A stretch of DNA of 64,000 nt from contig JALRME010000016.1 in assembly GCA_026120035.1 (NCBI GenBank), positions 310,001 to 374,000 on the forward strand, written 5' to 3'. Shown here in pieces: positions 35,278-48,070 of the stretch. Origin of the DNA: Coleophoma eucalyptorum (taxonomy: Eukaryota > Ascomycota > Leotiomycetes > Helotiales > Dermateaceae). Positions within the stretch are counted from its first letter, which is position 1. Every line of letters starts with the position of its first letter. The notes under the pieces are model-generated. The model was not told the origin of the DNA and searched no databases. It saw nothing but the letters and a program-made list of their open reading frames with translations. Both the position numbers and the translations under genes were made by a program.

Positions 35278-36448
35278 TGTTGGTTGATACTACGATATCT
35301 AAGTTAGTATTTAATGGTTAACATTCCAGTTGCAGAACACTTCTTTGCACTTTCCATATGTGTATAAGTAAAGTAGGTGTTCTCTTCCACTACTCTCATG
35401 CATAAGCTAAGTAGCGCGAAATATGCTCGAGGTGCTGTAGTTGTACTCGTGACGATCAGCAGTGTGTTCAAAAATGCCTTGGAGAGAGCATAGGCGTGTA
35501 GAGATGGACTGTCTGCAGGATCGTTCCTTATGATTAAACAAGAGAGTGCTGCGATTGTTGCTATCCGTAGGTATGCATGAGTGTTGTACATACATAGATC
35601 ACCGGAAACGGATTTAATATGTGAGCTTCTGCGCATGCTCTAACACGAAAGACCAAAGTAATACATTCAATGCCCTAGAGCTATAGGGTGCTAGTCCGAA
35701 AATTCACTCGACGACTTGACATGGCTCATGAGATATACTCAATCAATCGGACGCTAACCAGTTATACTGATAGATCGACCGATCGATCGTAGATGGGAAA
35801 ATCAGGGTTGTTGCCGTCACCATCGTCGGCCTTAGTCAGCACGTCTGCATCTTTGCCTTTAGTGCTGGAGAATTGCAGGAGACGGGGCTTGATGATGATA
35901 GGATAGGAAGGGATAGGACGAGATTGTGGTTCATTTGGACGCCACCTACGCCGCTTCACTTCACTCTGGTCCACTGTGACTCCTGTCGACTCATAGCGAC
36001 TCACAGGCACGAGACGTGAGCAGTCTGGGTGACTCAAGGCTCAGGGTCCGGGCCGACTCGCTTCGATCCAGTACTGTAACGTCAACCCCGCTGTCTGCAG
36101 CTTAGCGAAAGGGACGAAGGGACAGGAGCCAAGGTATGGGAAGATAACGACGGCGCCGCATTGGACCCTGCTGCATAGTGGCTACTGCTCTGCTTTGCTG
36201 TTACTAACAAAAGGACGGTAGTAACAGAAACATCGCCAACTCAATTCAAACTCAATTGCGACCTGGTTTGTATAAAGTTTACGGATTGTCCCTTTGTTCA
36301 CCCTTTCCGAACCAGAATATTCAATACACAACTTCCAACGCTTCCAATCCTCTCAACCCCTCCAACCCCTCCAACCCCTCCAATCCCTCTAATTCCTTCC
36401 ACAATTCTACCATTACAACCACTCCAAGCACCTCTACAAAACCCAACC
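35278..36448. other. Intergenic upstream of glycosyltransferase-like gene
   Basis: No gene is supportable. The last 200 bases are CT/AC-rich leader with tandem CCCCTCCAA units at about 36350-36391, probably within the 5' untranslated region. Confidence 0.55.
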
Positions 36449-37681
36449 ATGGATTCCCACGATTACCTACTCCCCGAAGGAGTGCATGCCATCCCTTCTA
36501 ACCTTCTCGACCTACGTTCAGATTCTGAAATTGACCATGACCTCCTCCATCCAAAGCCCGTCACAGGGGAGAAGAACATCTGGTTCTTCTGGGACACTGG
36601 CTACGCAAATATGCACCCATACACCCAGCGGAATGTCCGCGCATGGCACCGACGTTTCTCAAAACAAGGCTGGATTGTCCGCGTTCTAGATTGCGCGCCC
36701 TCATCGCCTCTCAACGTCTCCAACTTTCTTGATGTCGCCGATCCGGACACCTTCCCTCGCGCCGTTCGTGACGGCACTCTAGCCGGCACCTATGCGCGCC
36801 AGCACACCTCTGACCTCGTTCGGTGGCCGCTCCTACTCAAGTATGGCGGCGCCTATGCCGACGTGGGATTGATGCAGCTTGGCGACTTAGATCGCTTGTG
36901 GAATGAGACCATCGGCAATCCCGCTTCCCCGTATGAAGTCCTATCCTATAACTGCGGTCCCGTCGACGAACGGTCGTTGGCCAATTACTTTCTAGTCTCT
37001 GGCCGCAACAACCCTTTCTTTGAGCGGTGTCACAAGCTGCTGCTGAAACTATGGGCTGCGGACGGCGGAAAGACGAGTACCGAGGGAATGCACAGTAGTC
37101 CATTGTTGAAAGGTGTGCCCCCGTTGGGAGACAGCACTCTGTCGTTCGAGGAGAATGGAAAGGTCTATGGGCCCGAGGAAGTGAGCGTAATGTTGTCGGA
37201 TTATATCATCCAAGGGCAAGCTATGACAATGGTGTGTGGACTCATTGATAAAGAGGACGGTTGGAATGGACCACAATACTTTGTTGATCACGTGTACGCT
37301 ATCGAATATATGGAGGGTTCACAACTCATCAACCAGATGACGGCGTGGAGTGGACGCAAAGCGTTTGAACTGATGTCGCTTCCACTGCCCAAAGCTGGCG
37401 AGATAGAGAGCGCAGATCAAAAACTAGCAAGAGAAATCGTCGAGGAGTGTTTACGGAGAAGTTTCGGCTTCAAACTGGCCCATGGATTGATAATAAGAGT
37501 CTTGGGTGAAACGCTTGGTTCACTGTGGAGGAAAAATACCGGCTCAGATGATGTGCCTGGGACTTACGCCCATTGGTTACGGCATGGGACTATGTATTGG
37601 TGCCAGGATAAGCTTCCGGCGACACAAGAGTTCAAGGTGATCGAGCCATTTAAGATAGGCCCGTTGCTGAGGGAATCATAA
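36449..37681 (+). CDS. Caps_synth (capsular polysaccharide synthesis) family protein
   Basis: An intronless frame of 410 residues with a good ATG context (AACCATGG). The pattern is that of the Caps_synth / GT32-like glycosyltransferase fold: NIWFFWDTGYANMHPY near residue 43, then RAWHRRF, then QHTSDLVRWPLLLKYGGAYADVG at about 114-136. In GT32 enzymes the last part carries the metal-binding DxD; here it reads Asp-Val-Gly, so either the second acidic residue is supplied elsewhere or activity is lost. There is no signal peptide or clear membrane anchor, which is unusual for a Golgi enzyme. Fungal members of this family have no settled role. No neighbours suggest a pathway. Confidence 0.8.
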   Translation: MDSHDYLLPEGVHAIPSNLLDLRSDSEIDHDLLHPKPVTGEKNIWFFWDTGYANMHPYTQRNVRAWHRRFSKQGWIVRVLDCAPSSPLNVSNFLDVADPDTFPRAVRDGTLAGTYARQHTSDLVRWPLLLKYGGAYADVGLMQLGDLDRLWNETIGNPASPYEVLSYNCGPVDERSLANYFLVSGRNNPFFERCHKLLLKLWAADGGKTSTEGMHSSPLLKGVPPLGDSTLSFEENGKVYGPEEVSVMLSDYIIQGQAMTMVCGLIDKEDGWNGPQYFVDHVYAIEYMEGSQLINQMTAWSGRKAFELMSLPLPKAGEIESADQKLAREIVEECLRRSFGFKLAHGLIIRVLGETLGSLWRKNTGSDDVPGTYAHWLRHGTMYWCQDKLPATQEFKVIEPFKIGPLLRES

Positions 37682-38415
37682 TCCTAGATGGCAGGTTTGA
37701 TATCTACCCGGTAGACTAGAGAATCTAAGACTTGGTTGAATCACAGACTTCAGAAATACCACAGGTGTATTAACCTTAACAAGGATGTTTATTGACTTTA
37801 AGAACTATATTGAAAGTCCCTCACTCATATTCCCAAACATTGACATGGATTCATATCCACCTGCCTCACTCCCCATAATCTCATCCTATCCTCCCCTAGC
37901 CCTGAAAAACCACCACAGGCCTATCCGCGCCGCCAATTGCTCCAGGGAGCACATTTCCATTTCTTTATGCTTCGTGTCTAATGCATATGACCACGTTTCC
38001 TCCAGGGACGCTGGTTTGTTTACAGTCGCTAGTAGGCGATAACGCTCGGCGAATTGCTGGGAGTTCGATTACAGTGATACGAATCGATGTCATGGTTTCA
38101 GAAAGTGAGTGACAATGTGGAGGCCCGAGGGGGGGGGGGATCAGGGATTGGGTTGAGCTGGTTAGTCTAGGATACGTGGTTAACGAACTAAGAATGGGGA
38201 TGTGTTTGGGATTACTGTATTACTGCGACGAAGCTTGCTGGCATGCTCGCGTAACTTTTGGGAACCGAAGCGAGGGGATAGGATGAGTCGCAAAGTTGTT
38301 GGTATCTCAATTTCATGAATCTCCATGAGATGTCTTACATACTAAAGGGTTCTGCGTGCTAAATTACATTCTAGACGTTGGTCATTGCTATAGAGTGTTA
38401 TACAAAGCGATATTC
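37682..38415. other. Convergent intergenic region
   Basis: 3' flanks of the glycosyltransferase-like gene and CFT2. A run of ten G lies near 38130-38139. No gene seen. Confidence 0.55.
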
Positions 38416-41400
38416 CTATCCTCCTGCAACCACCGCCAAGCCCTCATATATTTTACTTTTGACCGCATGGAAGGTATTGCCATATCCTGCCGCTCCCATG
38501 GCTCCACCACTCTCAACCTCGATTCTACCCGTGCCAGTCTTCCGGACCACAACAGTGCCATCAATGAGCAGAGTACCCTCTCCTCGGAACTCGGCCGTGT
38601 GTCCTGAAGCTTGCATGATCTTTCGAAGATCTGCAAGGCGCAGATCACCAACATGCAAAGGCTGTGCAGCAGAACGAGTCGCTGATGCCATGCTTACGGG
38701 TAGAACATCAAGAGTTGGCATCTCGGTTTTGTCCGCAGCGGAATCGAGCGTTGCTCTAGTCATCGTCTCCTCGGCTTCACCTGTGAGCAACTTCTGATTC
38801 TTATTGCTAGCCTCCGCGTCCAACAGAGCATCGTGCGGTGCTCCGCTTTCGAGTCGCCCTGTCAAAGTGACGATACCAAGCCCTCTAACGTGTTGCCATC
38901 GTAACCGCTTAACGAGAGAGTCTGTCAACTTTACCACCCATGCATTCGTGTCTACACTTGCATCGACCGAGACGCCAATTTCTGGTGTGAATACATCTAT
39001 TGAAGAATCCGAGGTACCAAGTTGTGCTGCAAGTAGTTTCCGGCAGTCGTTTGCAAGTGCTATGGTTTCTGCTTTCATACCCGAGACCAGGATCAATTTT
39101 CGTGGTTGAATGAGTGGAATGAGCATTTGCAAGCTCCTCTTGTCATGTAACCCAGCAAAATCCACAAAAGCAATGCGTAGATTCAGTTTTAGCGTCTCGG
39201 ATGACGTGACCAGCCTGGACGGCCCAATGATTTCCTCTTCTATTTCAGTATCGGAATCATCATCTCCATCTGCTCCATTGATAGAATCTGCCAGGTCCGG
39301 AGAGTCACGCTGGTTTCCTCGGGAAAGCTGTTGTCGTTTCATTGCTCCGTTTGAAAGTCTTCGATCACCGACTGTGGCGACATCGTCCCATTTCCGCTTC
39401 TTTCCGAGGGTGTCTTTTGTGTCGTACTTGCTGGGTTGACGCACATCTTGGCCATCAACCTCATCGCGCTCTTCTGCTCGCAAGAAATCCTCGGGCCGGA
39501 TGAGCTCCCCAAAATCGTCTATACGCCTTCTCTTGACCGCAATTGGAAACATCTTCTCTCGCCCTTTCTTTCCTCGTACATCATAGTCGTACACCCCCTT
39601 CTTTCGAAGGAGGATATTAATACCGAGATCCTCGTCTGTTAGACCGATTTTCTTCCTGTTAGCCTGGCCCATGGTAGCAGAAATATTGAGTGCTTTTCCT
39701 TGCTGCTCAGTCTCAGACTCATCTTCAGACTCTGATGAATCAGAGGAAGCATCATCAACAACATCTGCTGAGGCTTCAAGCGAGGAAGCCCCGCCACTCT
39801 GTAGTGTTGTTTGCAATTGACGTTGGGTAGCAAGCCACTGCTGATATATCTCGAGGCCGCTACCTTCCAATGCAACTCTATGGGTGTTCTGGATTTCAAC
39901 TTGACTACCGCCGCTGTTCACTTGTTCAATATCTTCTCCACTGGAGTTCTGATCTGTGACGGTACCATGCTGGCGTTCTTCCCATAAAGACCACAGAGAC
40001 CGTGCAAGGCCATGCTTTGTATCTGGCAGAGGTGTCATCTTTTCCGTCAAGATAACAAGGTTACGGCTGTCGTCAGCAATATGGCGCAGAACCTCCTTCG
40101 AAAACCCCCATTCCAAAGAAGTATCACTGGCAACAATGACCTTGCCGACCTGACGGCCAAAGCTATCAGTGATAGTGTCACTCGTCAAGATACGATCGAT
40201 CTGGCTCTTGCGATCGAGCAATCTTAAATGCTTGAAATCAAATGGTCCATCGTCTCTGCTCTTTCCTTCGGTCTTTTGCTGGCCTATGGCCTCGAATTCG
40301 CGGATAATGCTGTCGTCCATCCATTCAAGCATACTTCGTGTATATCGCATCGTTGTGCCAATATTATTGCTGGCTAGGTATAATTTCGCGCCCCGAAATG
40401 TACCCTCATCCTCTTTGCTATCCGTTCGCCAGGCATGCTCAAGAAGGTATGCTAGTTCCAAGACTCTTGCACTTGAATCTGTCGGGATTAGGACAATACC
40501 TCCTTTGCTGACACCTGCTCTGATCTGATCCAAAAGAAGCTCATCTCTCTTTGCTCTTCCTCCAGGAAGAGCAACTCTCTCTCCACCACGACTACTGCAT
40601 ATCAGTGCCGTTGGTTTTCTGAGTTGCTCAATTACTTCTGCACCACCGCCCCCAGCACCTCCAAGCCATGCTGCACCAGAAAGTACATTTTCACGAGCCT
40701 GATTCCAGTCCACGGCATAGACGATTGACTCTAGGCCGTGTTGAATATGCCATATTGTTCCTCCCAAGGTGTGTCCTGCATTGTATGCTGTGATAGTAAG
40801 GCCGTTGAGAGGTGGTGAAAAGGGTGATGGTAAGGGTTGATGTGGTTGGGAGTATTTCAAAGGATGGATGAGGGAGAAGTAAGAGGCTATTTCTTCGCGA
40901 GTCGGCGGTTGAAGAAGGATATTTGAATCCTCTTCAGTTGATAGTGATTGTGAGTATGAATAAGACGCTTCCGTGAGGGCTTTCGTAGGGATAACCGTGG
41001 AAGCCAGAGGCGTGGAAGTATAGAGATCTAGTAATAGTGTGCGGCCCAGGGAAATGACTGGAAGCGTTGCATAGACCGGAATCCTACTGAATAGTGGAAA
41101 GTGCTTGCAACAATGGGCGAAAGCAGCCAAATGTGCAACCGTCGCATGGGTCAGGAGGATTATGGAGAGCGTCGGTACCTGTCTAGGGAACAATGATCGT
41201 TAGCATGATACACCAATTTAAATAGCCGGAAAGAATACTAAGCATTGCAAACAATTCAGGAGAGACAGTAGCAGGCAGGAATAGAAGATGAATTATGTTC
41301 TTCATTTGATGTCTGCTATACAATGCTCCTCCGTTGTATTTCCCGTCGCCGTCTGAGGATCCAAATGATATTGACCTACTTCTCGAGCTCCTTCAGCTTG

Positions 41401-41525
41401 GTCACATCGAACGTTTCGTCCCAGCCAACATCAATCAAAACTTTGACTCCTCCATCCAATTCGAGCAGCGACTGCGATGCTGAGGAGTCCGACTGCGCTC
41501 CTTGCAGAGAGCAGAAGGTAAACAT
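38416..41525 (-). CDS. CFT2: Cleavage factor two protein 2 (CPSF100 homologue)
   Basis: Exons 41380-41525 and 38416-41182 give 970 residues. Exon 1 (MFTFCSLQGAQSD...VDVGWDE-type start) is needed for the beginning of the metallo-beta-lactamase fold. Cft2 is the inactive partner of the endonuclease Ysh1/CPSF73 in the pre-mRNA 3' cleavage and polyadenylation factor. The order is metallo-beta-lactamase, beta-CASP (about residues 290-460), an acidic and basic linker with DLGINILLRKKGVYDYDVRG, then the C-terminal CPSF100 domain. The zinc-binding motif is degraded around His61 to His66 (LTHATVAHLAAFAH), as expected for this non-catalytic subunit. It is head to head with SEC24. Confidence 0.93.
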
Positions 41526-41931
41526 CTTGTCCTACTCGGCGGTGTTGTCCTTTTTTTTTACCACATATCGGAATGAAAGCTGGTGTAACGCAACGACATG
41601 CGATGGCGGTTAAGCTGTTTGATGAGGTATGCTGTATGCTGCGTATGCTGCGGTATGAAACTGTCGCAAAGTTGAAGTGGAATCAACCTCGAAATCGCGT
41701 CAAGCTACCCGGATAAATGTTAGCGCGAAATACCACAGCGCGCATCGAAAAGGTGTCCACAGGAGCTCCAAACCACCTCACCTCTTGCGACTTTGCATAA
41801 GACAGTTTTGAATGTGGCAGAGGCCAGGATGCTCATTCTTTCTTGAGTAACCATAGTCTTTTTTTGCGCATGCTGGCCAATTTGCGACTTGAAGTTCTCA
41901 ATTAACACATAACTTAAAGAAGAGGCCCAGC
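41526..41931. promoter_or_regulatory. Divergent promoter region CFT2/SEC24
   Basis: 406 bases separate the two start codons of these essential genes. CT-rich stretches lie near both starts. No TATA box is evident, as is usual for housekeeping genes. Confidence 0.45.
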
Positions 41932-44900
41932 ATGTCTGATCATCAGCTCTACCATTCCGTTGCGCAAAGCGTACCACACGATGACCCCAATAACCCGAAT
42001 AGACAAGGCCAGCCTGCGCCTGGTCAGTTCCAACCTCCGATTGCACAGCCATATCAGCAACAGGCTGGCGGATACTATGGAACCCCACAGCCAGGAATTC
42101 CTGCAGCGCCTTATCAGGCGCAAGATCCGGCATACTTTCAGCAGAACGCTGCGCCAGATGGTGGATTGGCCGCACAGATGGGAGGTTTAGGACTGGGAGA
42201 AGCTGCTTCCCATGGGAGAAAGAAGAAGAAGGACAGGCACGCACACCATACACTCGAAGCACCAGCAGGAACATCAGCAGCTTTCAATGGCATGCAACAA
42301 GGAGTTCCTCCTGCATTCATGAATGCAGATCCGTCCGCTCCCAACCAGTTCACGAGTCAATTTATAAACCAGGAAATTACTCCACAGATGTCCCAGTTTC
42401 CAGCACCAGCGAATGCACCTTTTAGCCCGGTGAATCCAGTTTCCAGCAATGAATTCGCAGCTCGCAACGGTGCTCCCGAGGCTAGTTTCTCTGCCAATCT
42501 ACAGGCCTCTAAGCAAGGCTCTGTTGATCCAGATCAAATTCCTAGTATACCAAAGTCTAGAGACGAAGCCGCACGATTCTACCTTGATAAAGTTTACCCT
42601 ACATTTGAACACCATCTTCCTCCGCCAGCCACTGTCTCCTTCGTTGCATATGACCAAGGCAACTCTTCTCCTAAATTTACACGTCTTTCTATGAATAGCA
42701 TTCCGTCGACATCAGAATCTCTTAGTTCAACTGGTCTTCCTTTGGGTCTGCTATTACAGCCCCTTGCCTCGCTGCAAGCAGGTGAGGTGGAGATACCTGT
42801 GCTTGATTTCGGAGAAATTGGACCACCAAGATGTAGCAGATGTAGGGCTTATATCAACCCATTCATGGTGTTCCGATCAGGAGGAAATAAATTTGTTTGC
42901 AATATGTGCAACTATGCAAACGACGTTGCACCGGAGTATTTCTGTGCTACCACTCCCCAAGGTGCGCGTCTTGATCGGGAACAACGACCGGAATTGATGC
43001 GAGGTACCGTGGAGTTCTTGGTACCAAAAGAATACTGGTCAAAGGAGCCTGTCGGCCTGAGGTGGCTCTTTTTGATTGATGTCGGCCAAGAAGCTCTTAA
43101 CAAAGGCTTCCTTGAAGGATTTTGTGAAGGCGTACTCGCGGCTCTGTATGGCACTGATGACTCTGCAGAAAATGGTGATGCCGAAGGTGAAACAAAGAGA
43201 AGGATACCTGCAGGATCCAAAGTTGGGTTCGTGACTTTCGACAAGGACATACATTTCTATAATATGAGTGTAAGTGTGATGAGGCCTTGGATAACTTATT
43301 GAGCTAACCAAAATATCAGCCTGCCTTGGAACAAGCACAGATGTTAATTATGCCGGATATTGAAGATCCATTCTTACCACTTAGTGACGGACTTTTTGTG
43401 GATCCATACGAGTCCAAGTAAGTAGCGTACTCTCAACAATGAAATCGGCACTAACAACCCTCAGAGCACAAATTACCTCTTTATTGAAACAACTACCGGC
43501 AATGTTCTCACAGATCAAAAACCCAGAGCCTGCTCTTTTACCTACACTTAATGCAGCTTTGGCTGCACTTGAAAAGACTGGTGGGAAGGTCGTCTGTTCT
43601 TTGTCAGCACTGCCGACATGGGGTCCAGGACGACTTTTCCTCCGCGATGATGGCAAACAGCATGGAGGTGATGCTGAGAGGAAATTGTTCGGTACCGAAC
43701 ATCCAGGTTGGAAAAAGACAGCCGATAAGATGGTGGCATCTGGAGTTGGTGTAGATTTTTTCTTAGCCGCTCCAGGGGGTGGCTATTTGGACATTGCAAC
43801 AATTGGTGAGTAAACACGTTCCTTCCAACAGACATTAGGCTAAGGATTCCCAGGCCATGTTTCTGCATCTACAGGCGGGGAGACATTCTATTACCCCAAC
43901 TTTTTGGCTCCACGAGACTGCCAAAAATTGTCATTGGAGATCACACATACCGTGACGCGGGAGACTGGATATCAAGCGCTGATGAAAGTCCGATGCTCAA
44001 ACGGGTTGCAGGTCTCAGCATACCACGGTAACTTTGTCCAACATACGTTCGGGGCTGACGTTGAGCTTGGTGTTATTGATTCCGATAAGGCGATGTCCGT
44101 TATGTTCAGCTATGATGGGAAGCTAGATGCGAAGCTTGATGCCCATTTCCAGAGTGCCTTACTTTACACAACTGCCAGTGGGGAACGTCGAGTTAGATGT
44201 TCCAACGTCATTGCTAGTGTCAGTGATCAGACAAAGGATTGCATGAAACTCGTCGATCAAGATGCAGTATGTGCATTGATTGCTAAAGAAGCAGCAACAA
44301 AGATGGCCACGAACTCCTTGAAAGAAATCCGAGGCGCTTTGACTGAGAAGAATGTGGATATCCTCGCTGGATATCGGAAGAACTTCTCTGGCTCACATCC
44401 TCCTGGACAGCTTGTTCTGCCTGAGAATCTCAAGGAATTCAGCATGTACATCCTTGGCCTGGTTAAGTCTCGAGCTCTCAAAGGTGGACAGGAACCAACG
44501 GATCGTCGGGTTCACGATATGCGGATGCTCAAGGGCATGGGTGCTTTAGAGCTTTCCTTATATCTTTACCCACGCATGATACCGATTCATAACCTATCTG
44601 ATGAGGAGGGCTTTGCTAATCCTGAGACGGGCCACTTGATTATGCCACCCAGCGTACGCGATTCATTTTCACGTGTTGAAGAGGGTGGGGTATATCTTGT
44701 CGATAACGGACAAAACTGTTATTTGTGGTTACACGCCCAGACCTCACCAAATCTACTGATTGATTTGTTTGGTGAGGGCAAGGATAGCCTCGGCGCACTA
44801 GATCCCTACAGTTCGTCATTGCCAGTTCTTGAGACCCGGTTGAGTGCCCAGGTCCGAAATATACTCGAATATCTCAAGACAATGCGTGGTTCCAAGGCCA

Positions 44901-45103
44901 TGACTATTCAGCTTGCACGCCAAGGTCTTGATGGTGCCGAGTACGAATTTGCGAGACTCTTGATTGAGGATCGCAACAATGAAGCCCAAAGCTATGTTGA
45001 CTGGCTAGTGCATATTCATAGGCATGTGCAACTAGAGGTAAGATCTGCCAAAGACTCCTCTGGAACCGCAAAGTCATGGAACACAATGCTGATGGGTCAT
45101 TAA
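41932..45103 (+). CDS. SEC24: COPII coat cargo adaptor Sec24
   Basis: Four exons (41932-43269, 43320-43417, 43465-43805, 43854-45103) give 1008 residues. Sec24 pairs with Sec23 in the inner COPII coat and selects cargo at ER exit sites. The N-terminal 200 residues are Pro/Gln-rich and disordered. The zinc finger has Cys301, 304, 323 and 326. Trunk (vWA-like), beta-sandwich (HTVTRETGYQALMKVRCSNGL-type region), helical and gelsolin-like domains follow in the family order. All introns have strong donors (GTAAGT, GTAAGT, GTGAGT) and junctions restore conserved sequence, for example IATIGHVSASTGGETFYYP. The end at LMGH is the first stop. Confidence 0.95.
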
Positions 45104-45965
45104 CAGTTGACTGGACAAAGAAAAAAAGAAGACACTGGTGACAGTTCTTTGGCGTCGAATTTCGCTGGCTTAAGACCACCCTACTGGTAGTTGACGGCGC
45201 ATTGCTCAGATGAGAAATTTATGTATGAAAAGTTCGTGGCGCCGGCAAGGACAGGACAGGACAAATTTCAAAGTGGGAGTGGTTTGAGATACATTTAGCG
45301 AGCATTACAATATCAGGACTTAGGACACTGTCACAACGACTCACCTGTACGACTATGATTCACCACAGCAGTATCATACTGGATGGTGAGACGAGTAGGT
45401 GCTGTGAATAACTGTTTTGAGTCACTTCCAACAACATGCACAACATTTGATAACTATAAATGTTCTAGCGGCTTCTTCTACCCCTCTTGATTTTGTGTAC
45501 GGCATACGCAATGTATCCACAAAGTGTCATACAGAATTAAAACATCACTTCACAATTAATTGGCTGGCATGGTCACTCAATGAGCTGGCAGAAATACGAG
45601 ACGAAAGATATTCCATTCCACTACCTCCTCGCGTTTCAAAAGTATCGGTTACTTATCACACCCGAACAGACTCTCTCGGCTTTACTAAGGACATTTTCTC
45701 TCCCACAACTGAAGCCTTCAATGTTCAAGGAGGAAGCCATTTGAATAATCAGCAGCTTATTGGTCTTGTTGATGTTGAAGATAGGGCTGGTGAGTCTGGA
45801 AGAAATTCAAGTCCTTCACTCTACTCCTTGATGCCCAACGACCAATCCTTCCCTGCATCCAGCTCAGCCGCTCCTAGCTCCTCATCAACTTTCCCAAGCT
45901 CTTCAATTACGACTACAAGAAGCACGAGAATTCCTACTCCATAACCGACTTTCTTTCCTTCCAAG
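45104..45965. other. Intergenic after SEC24
   Basis: 862 bases with the SEC24 3' flank and the leader of the next gene. A frame stays open from 45417 to 45944 but has no early ATG and ends in low-complexity Ser/Thr, so I do not call it. Confidence 0.5.
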
Positions 45966-46657
45966 ATGGCATATCGAGGCTGGAACCCCCGGAGTGGTAT
46001 GGATCAAGGTTCTCCGCCTCCTGGTAGTAAGTTCAGATTATTTTTACTTTCTCGCACGAACCTTTATGCCAGGCGTGATTGCTAATCATATAATTCATCT
46101 CAGCTCCTGGATTTTATCAATCTTTCGCATATCCTCAGTATCATGGATGGCCGTCATATTATGGAGCAACGGCATCATACGGCTGGGGTCAATATCCCCA
46201 GCAGTGGCAGTGGCCAAATATGAACCAAGCCAGCAGCGGCGATATACCCGGAATGATATTTCACAATGATCTCGGCGGCGTTGGAATACCATATGGGTAC
46301 AGCTATATCTTCCCAGAGGAGCATTGCAGATTCCATGTACTGAAAACTCCCACGCCGCCATGGGAGAGGATAATCAATATACAAGACCCCAAGACCCATG
46401 AAAAGTGTATGGTTCCTACTAATGTCACGGTCCAGGAATTGATGCAGCAGCTTGGATGCAATAATGAGGATCCCAAGAAGAATAAGCTCTATGAAGTCAC
46501 CCAGGCTTCGAGTGGAGCTTGGAAGAAGGGACTTGTCATATCTGGAGATGATAAGACTCGCATGAAGACGAAGATTGCGGACTGGGGATGGGATAAAACT
46601 CGTACTAGTATGCCGGGAGAGAGGACTGTTGTTTGGCTTTGGTTGACAAAGGATTGA
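45966..46657 (+). CDS. Small orphan protein with Tyr/Trp/Gln-rich N-terminus
   Basis: Exons 45966-46023 and 46104-46657 join across an 80-nt intron (donor GTAGTA, acceptor CTCAG) to give 203 residues. The first 75 residues are Gly/Tyr/Trp/Gln/Pro-rich and probably disordered. From about residue 90 a compact domain follows: a strand with CRFHVLKTPTPPWERI, a Lys/Asn turn, VPTNVTVQELMQQLG as a strand-helix, and a closing GERTVVWLWLTKD. The strand-strand-helix-strand order recalls a beta-grasp (ubiquitin-like) fold, which is only an inference. No signal peptide, membrane segment or catalytic motif. I do not recognise a named family. Confidence 0.8.
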
Positions 46658-48070
46658 TTATTCAAGAGGTTGAGGACTGTCACAAAACTCTTCTGATTTC
46701 CGTTTCTGCTTTCTGTCTTTCTTTGAGCGTTGGTATATGAAGACAGTTATAACATGTACTGCTAGAATATTTCGGTGCTTTACTCTGTTTTATAACACAG
46801 CTTTGTATGTCTTATCGACTTCCTTTTCCATTTCTTCAAATACTTGCTATTTTGTAAGATCCCATATTTCGACCAAATACTCTTTCACACTTAGTTAGGT
46901 GAGCTACCCTATAAGAGCTAAGTAGATATGGATATTACCCCTGGATATCCAGCTTCAATATCATCAGATTGCCCTCTTTATTAAAGCTTGGTGCACTAGA
47001 GCCGCCCCTAAAAAAAAGTATTATACAGAATAACTTGAGCAACATAGCTCATGAAGTCGCATGTAACCTTTAAAAGCCTCAATCATCATTCAAGATTAGG
47101 ATTTCGAAAATAATAATATGAATACATGGGCATTAAAATATCCGGGAGCAGTTTCGTAGATGCCCAAGTTCATGTCATAATTGACCGCCTAAAATTGTGG
47201 CTGGCTTGTAAGTGAAGGCTCCCTCCATAATTCAATTAGACGTGGCAACCAATTAAGTTTAGAAACTGACAAAGCATCTGCTGAAAATAAACTTGAATAT
47301 CATATAGATGTTTCTGTAAAAAATCTTACCCTCCATCGTGCCCTTTTTGATCACCAGTGCTGAAGTCATGTCGCCTGTGAAAGGAAAAAAATGTTAACAC
47401 ATGTGTACAAATCACGAGCATGCATCCCGACCTTTTCACAATTAACTAAAAGGTTTAAAATTTAAGCACCGAGATATCATACCTCTCCAAACTAGCAACA
47501 AGTGGAAGAAACCTCCAGGAGTTGTCTTGTAGCAGACTGATACATTTCACTTGTGTGCTCTGAGGGTTGTGTGACTTAAACGGACTGGTTTAAGTCTAGC
47601 AAAATAAGACTCGGGTAGAATGACCTCCGAGATAACACTGAAGTTGTTGATGTATTTTTTTTCAAGACTTTTGCTGATGTTCTATTTGAGGTCAGGGTAA
47701 GACTGAGTTTTCACAATCAAGCCAAGATTTTATCCCCTGTCTAGACAACATCTTCTCACATGTTAGAAGTCTATCTTCGCACTTATTATGGCACAGAACC
47801 GTCACCACTGATCTAACTTAGGTCTTGAAATTATTCAAATTATTCTCCATATCGTGTCTTGACAATCAACAGAAGCGTCTGACTTCCAAACACCCAGTGA
47901 CGATTAATGAACATCCTTGGTCATATGCTTTGAACATGTATTTCAGAATAGCTTCAGACTGGATTCAAAGGATGGCTTACCTCTAAACTGAATTTCAAGT
48001 AGTACTCACCTATGATTCTACTGTCTCGTATGCCTTGCTGAATCCTCCAAACTCAGCTTTCCCGTTCAGT
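46658..48070. other. Convergent AT-rich intergenic region
   Basis: 1.4 kb between two gene ends. AT-rich, with many stops in all frames and no linked exons. Nothing supportable seen. Confidence 0.6.

Noticed and set aside
2452..38139. G or C runs of nine or more at several places (2452, 34493, 34915, 38130)
   Set aside because: Scattered in intergenic DNA with no shared context. Possible sequence-length errors, not a system.
45417..45944. Open frame of 175 codons before the small orphan gene
   Set aside because: It has no early ATG, the tail is low-complexity Ser/Thr, and it ends 22 bases before a good start. It is more likely leader sequence.
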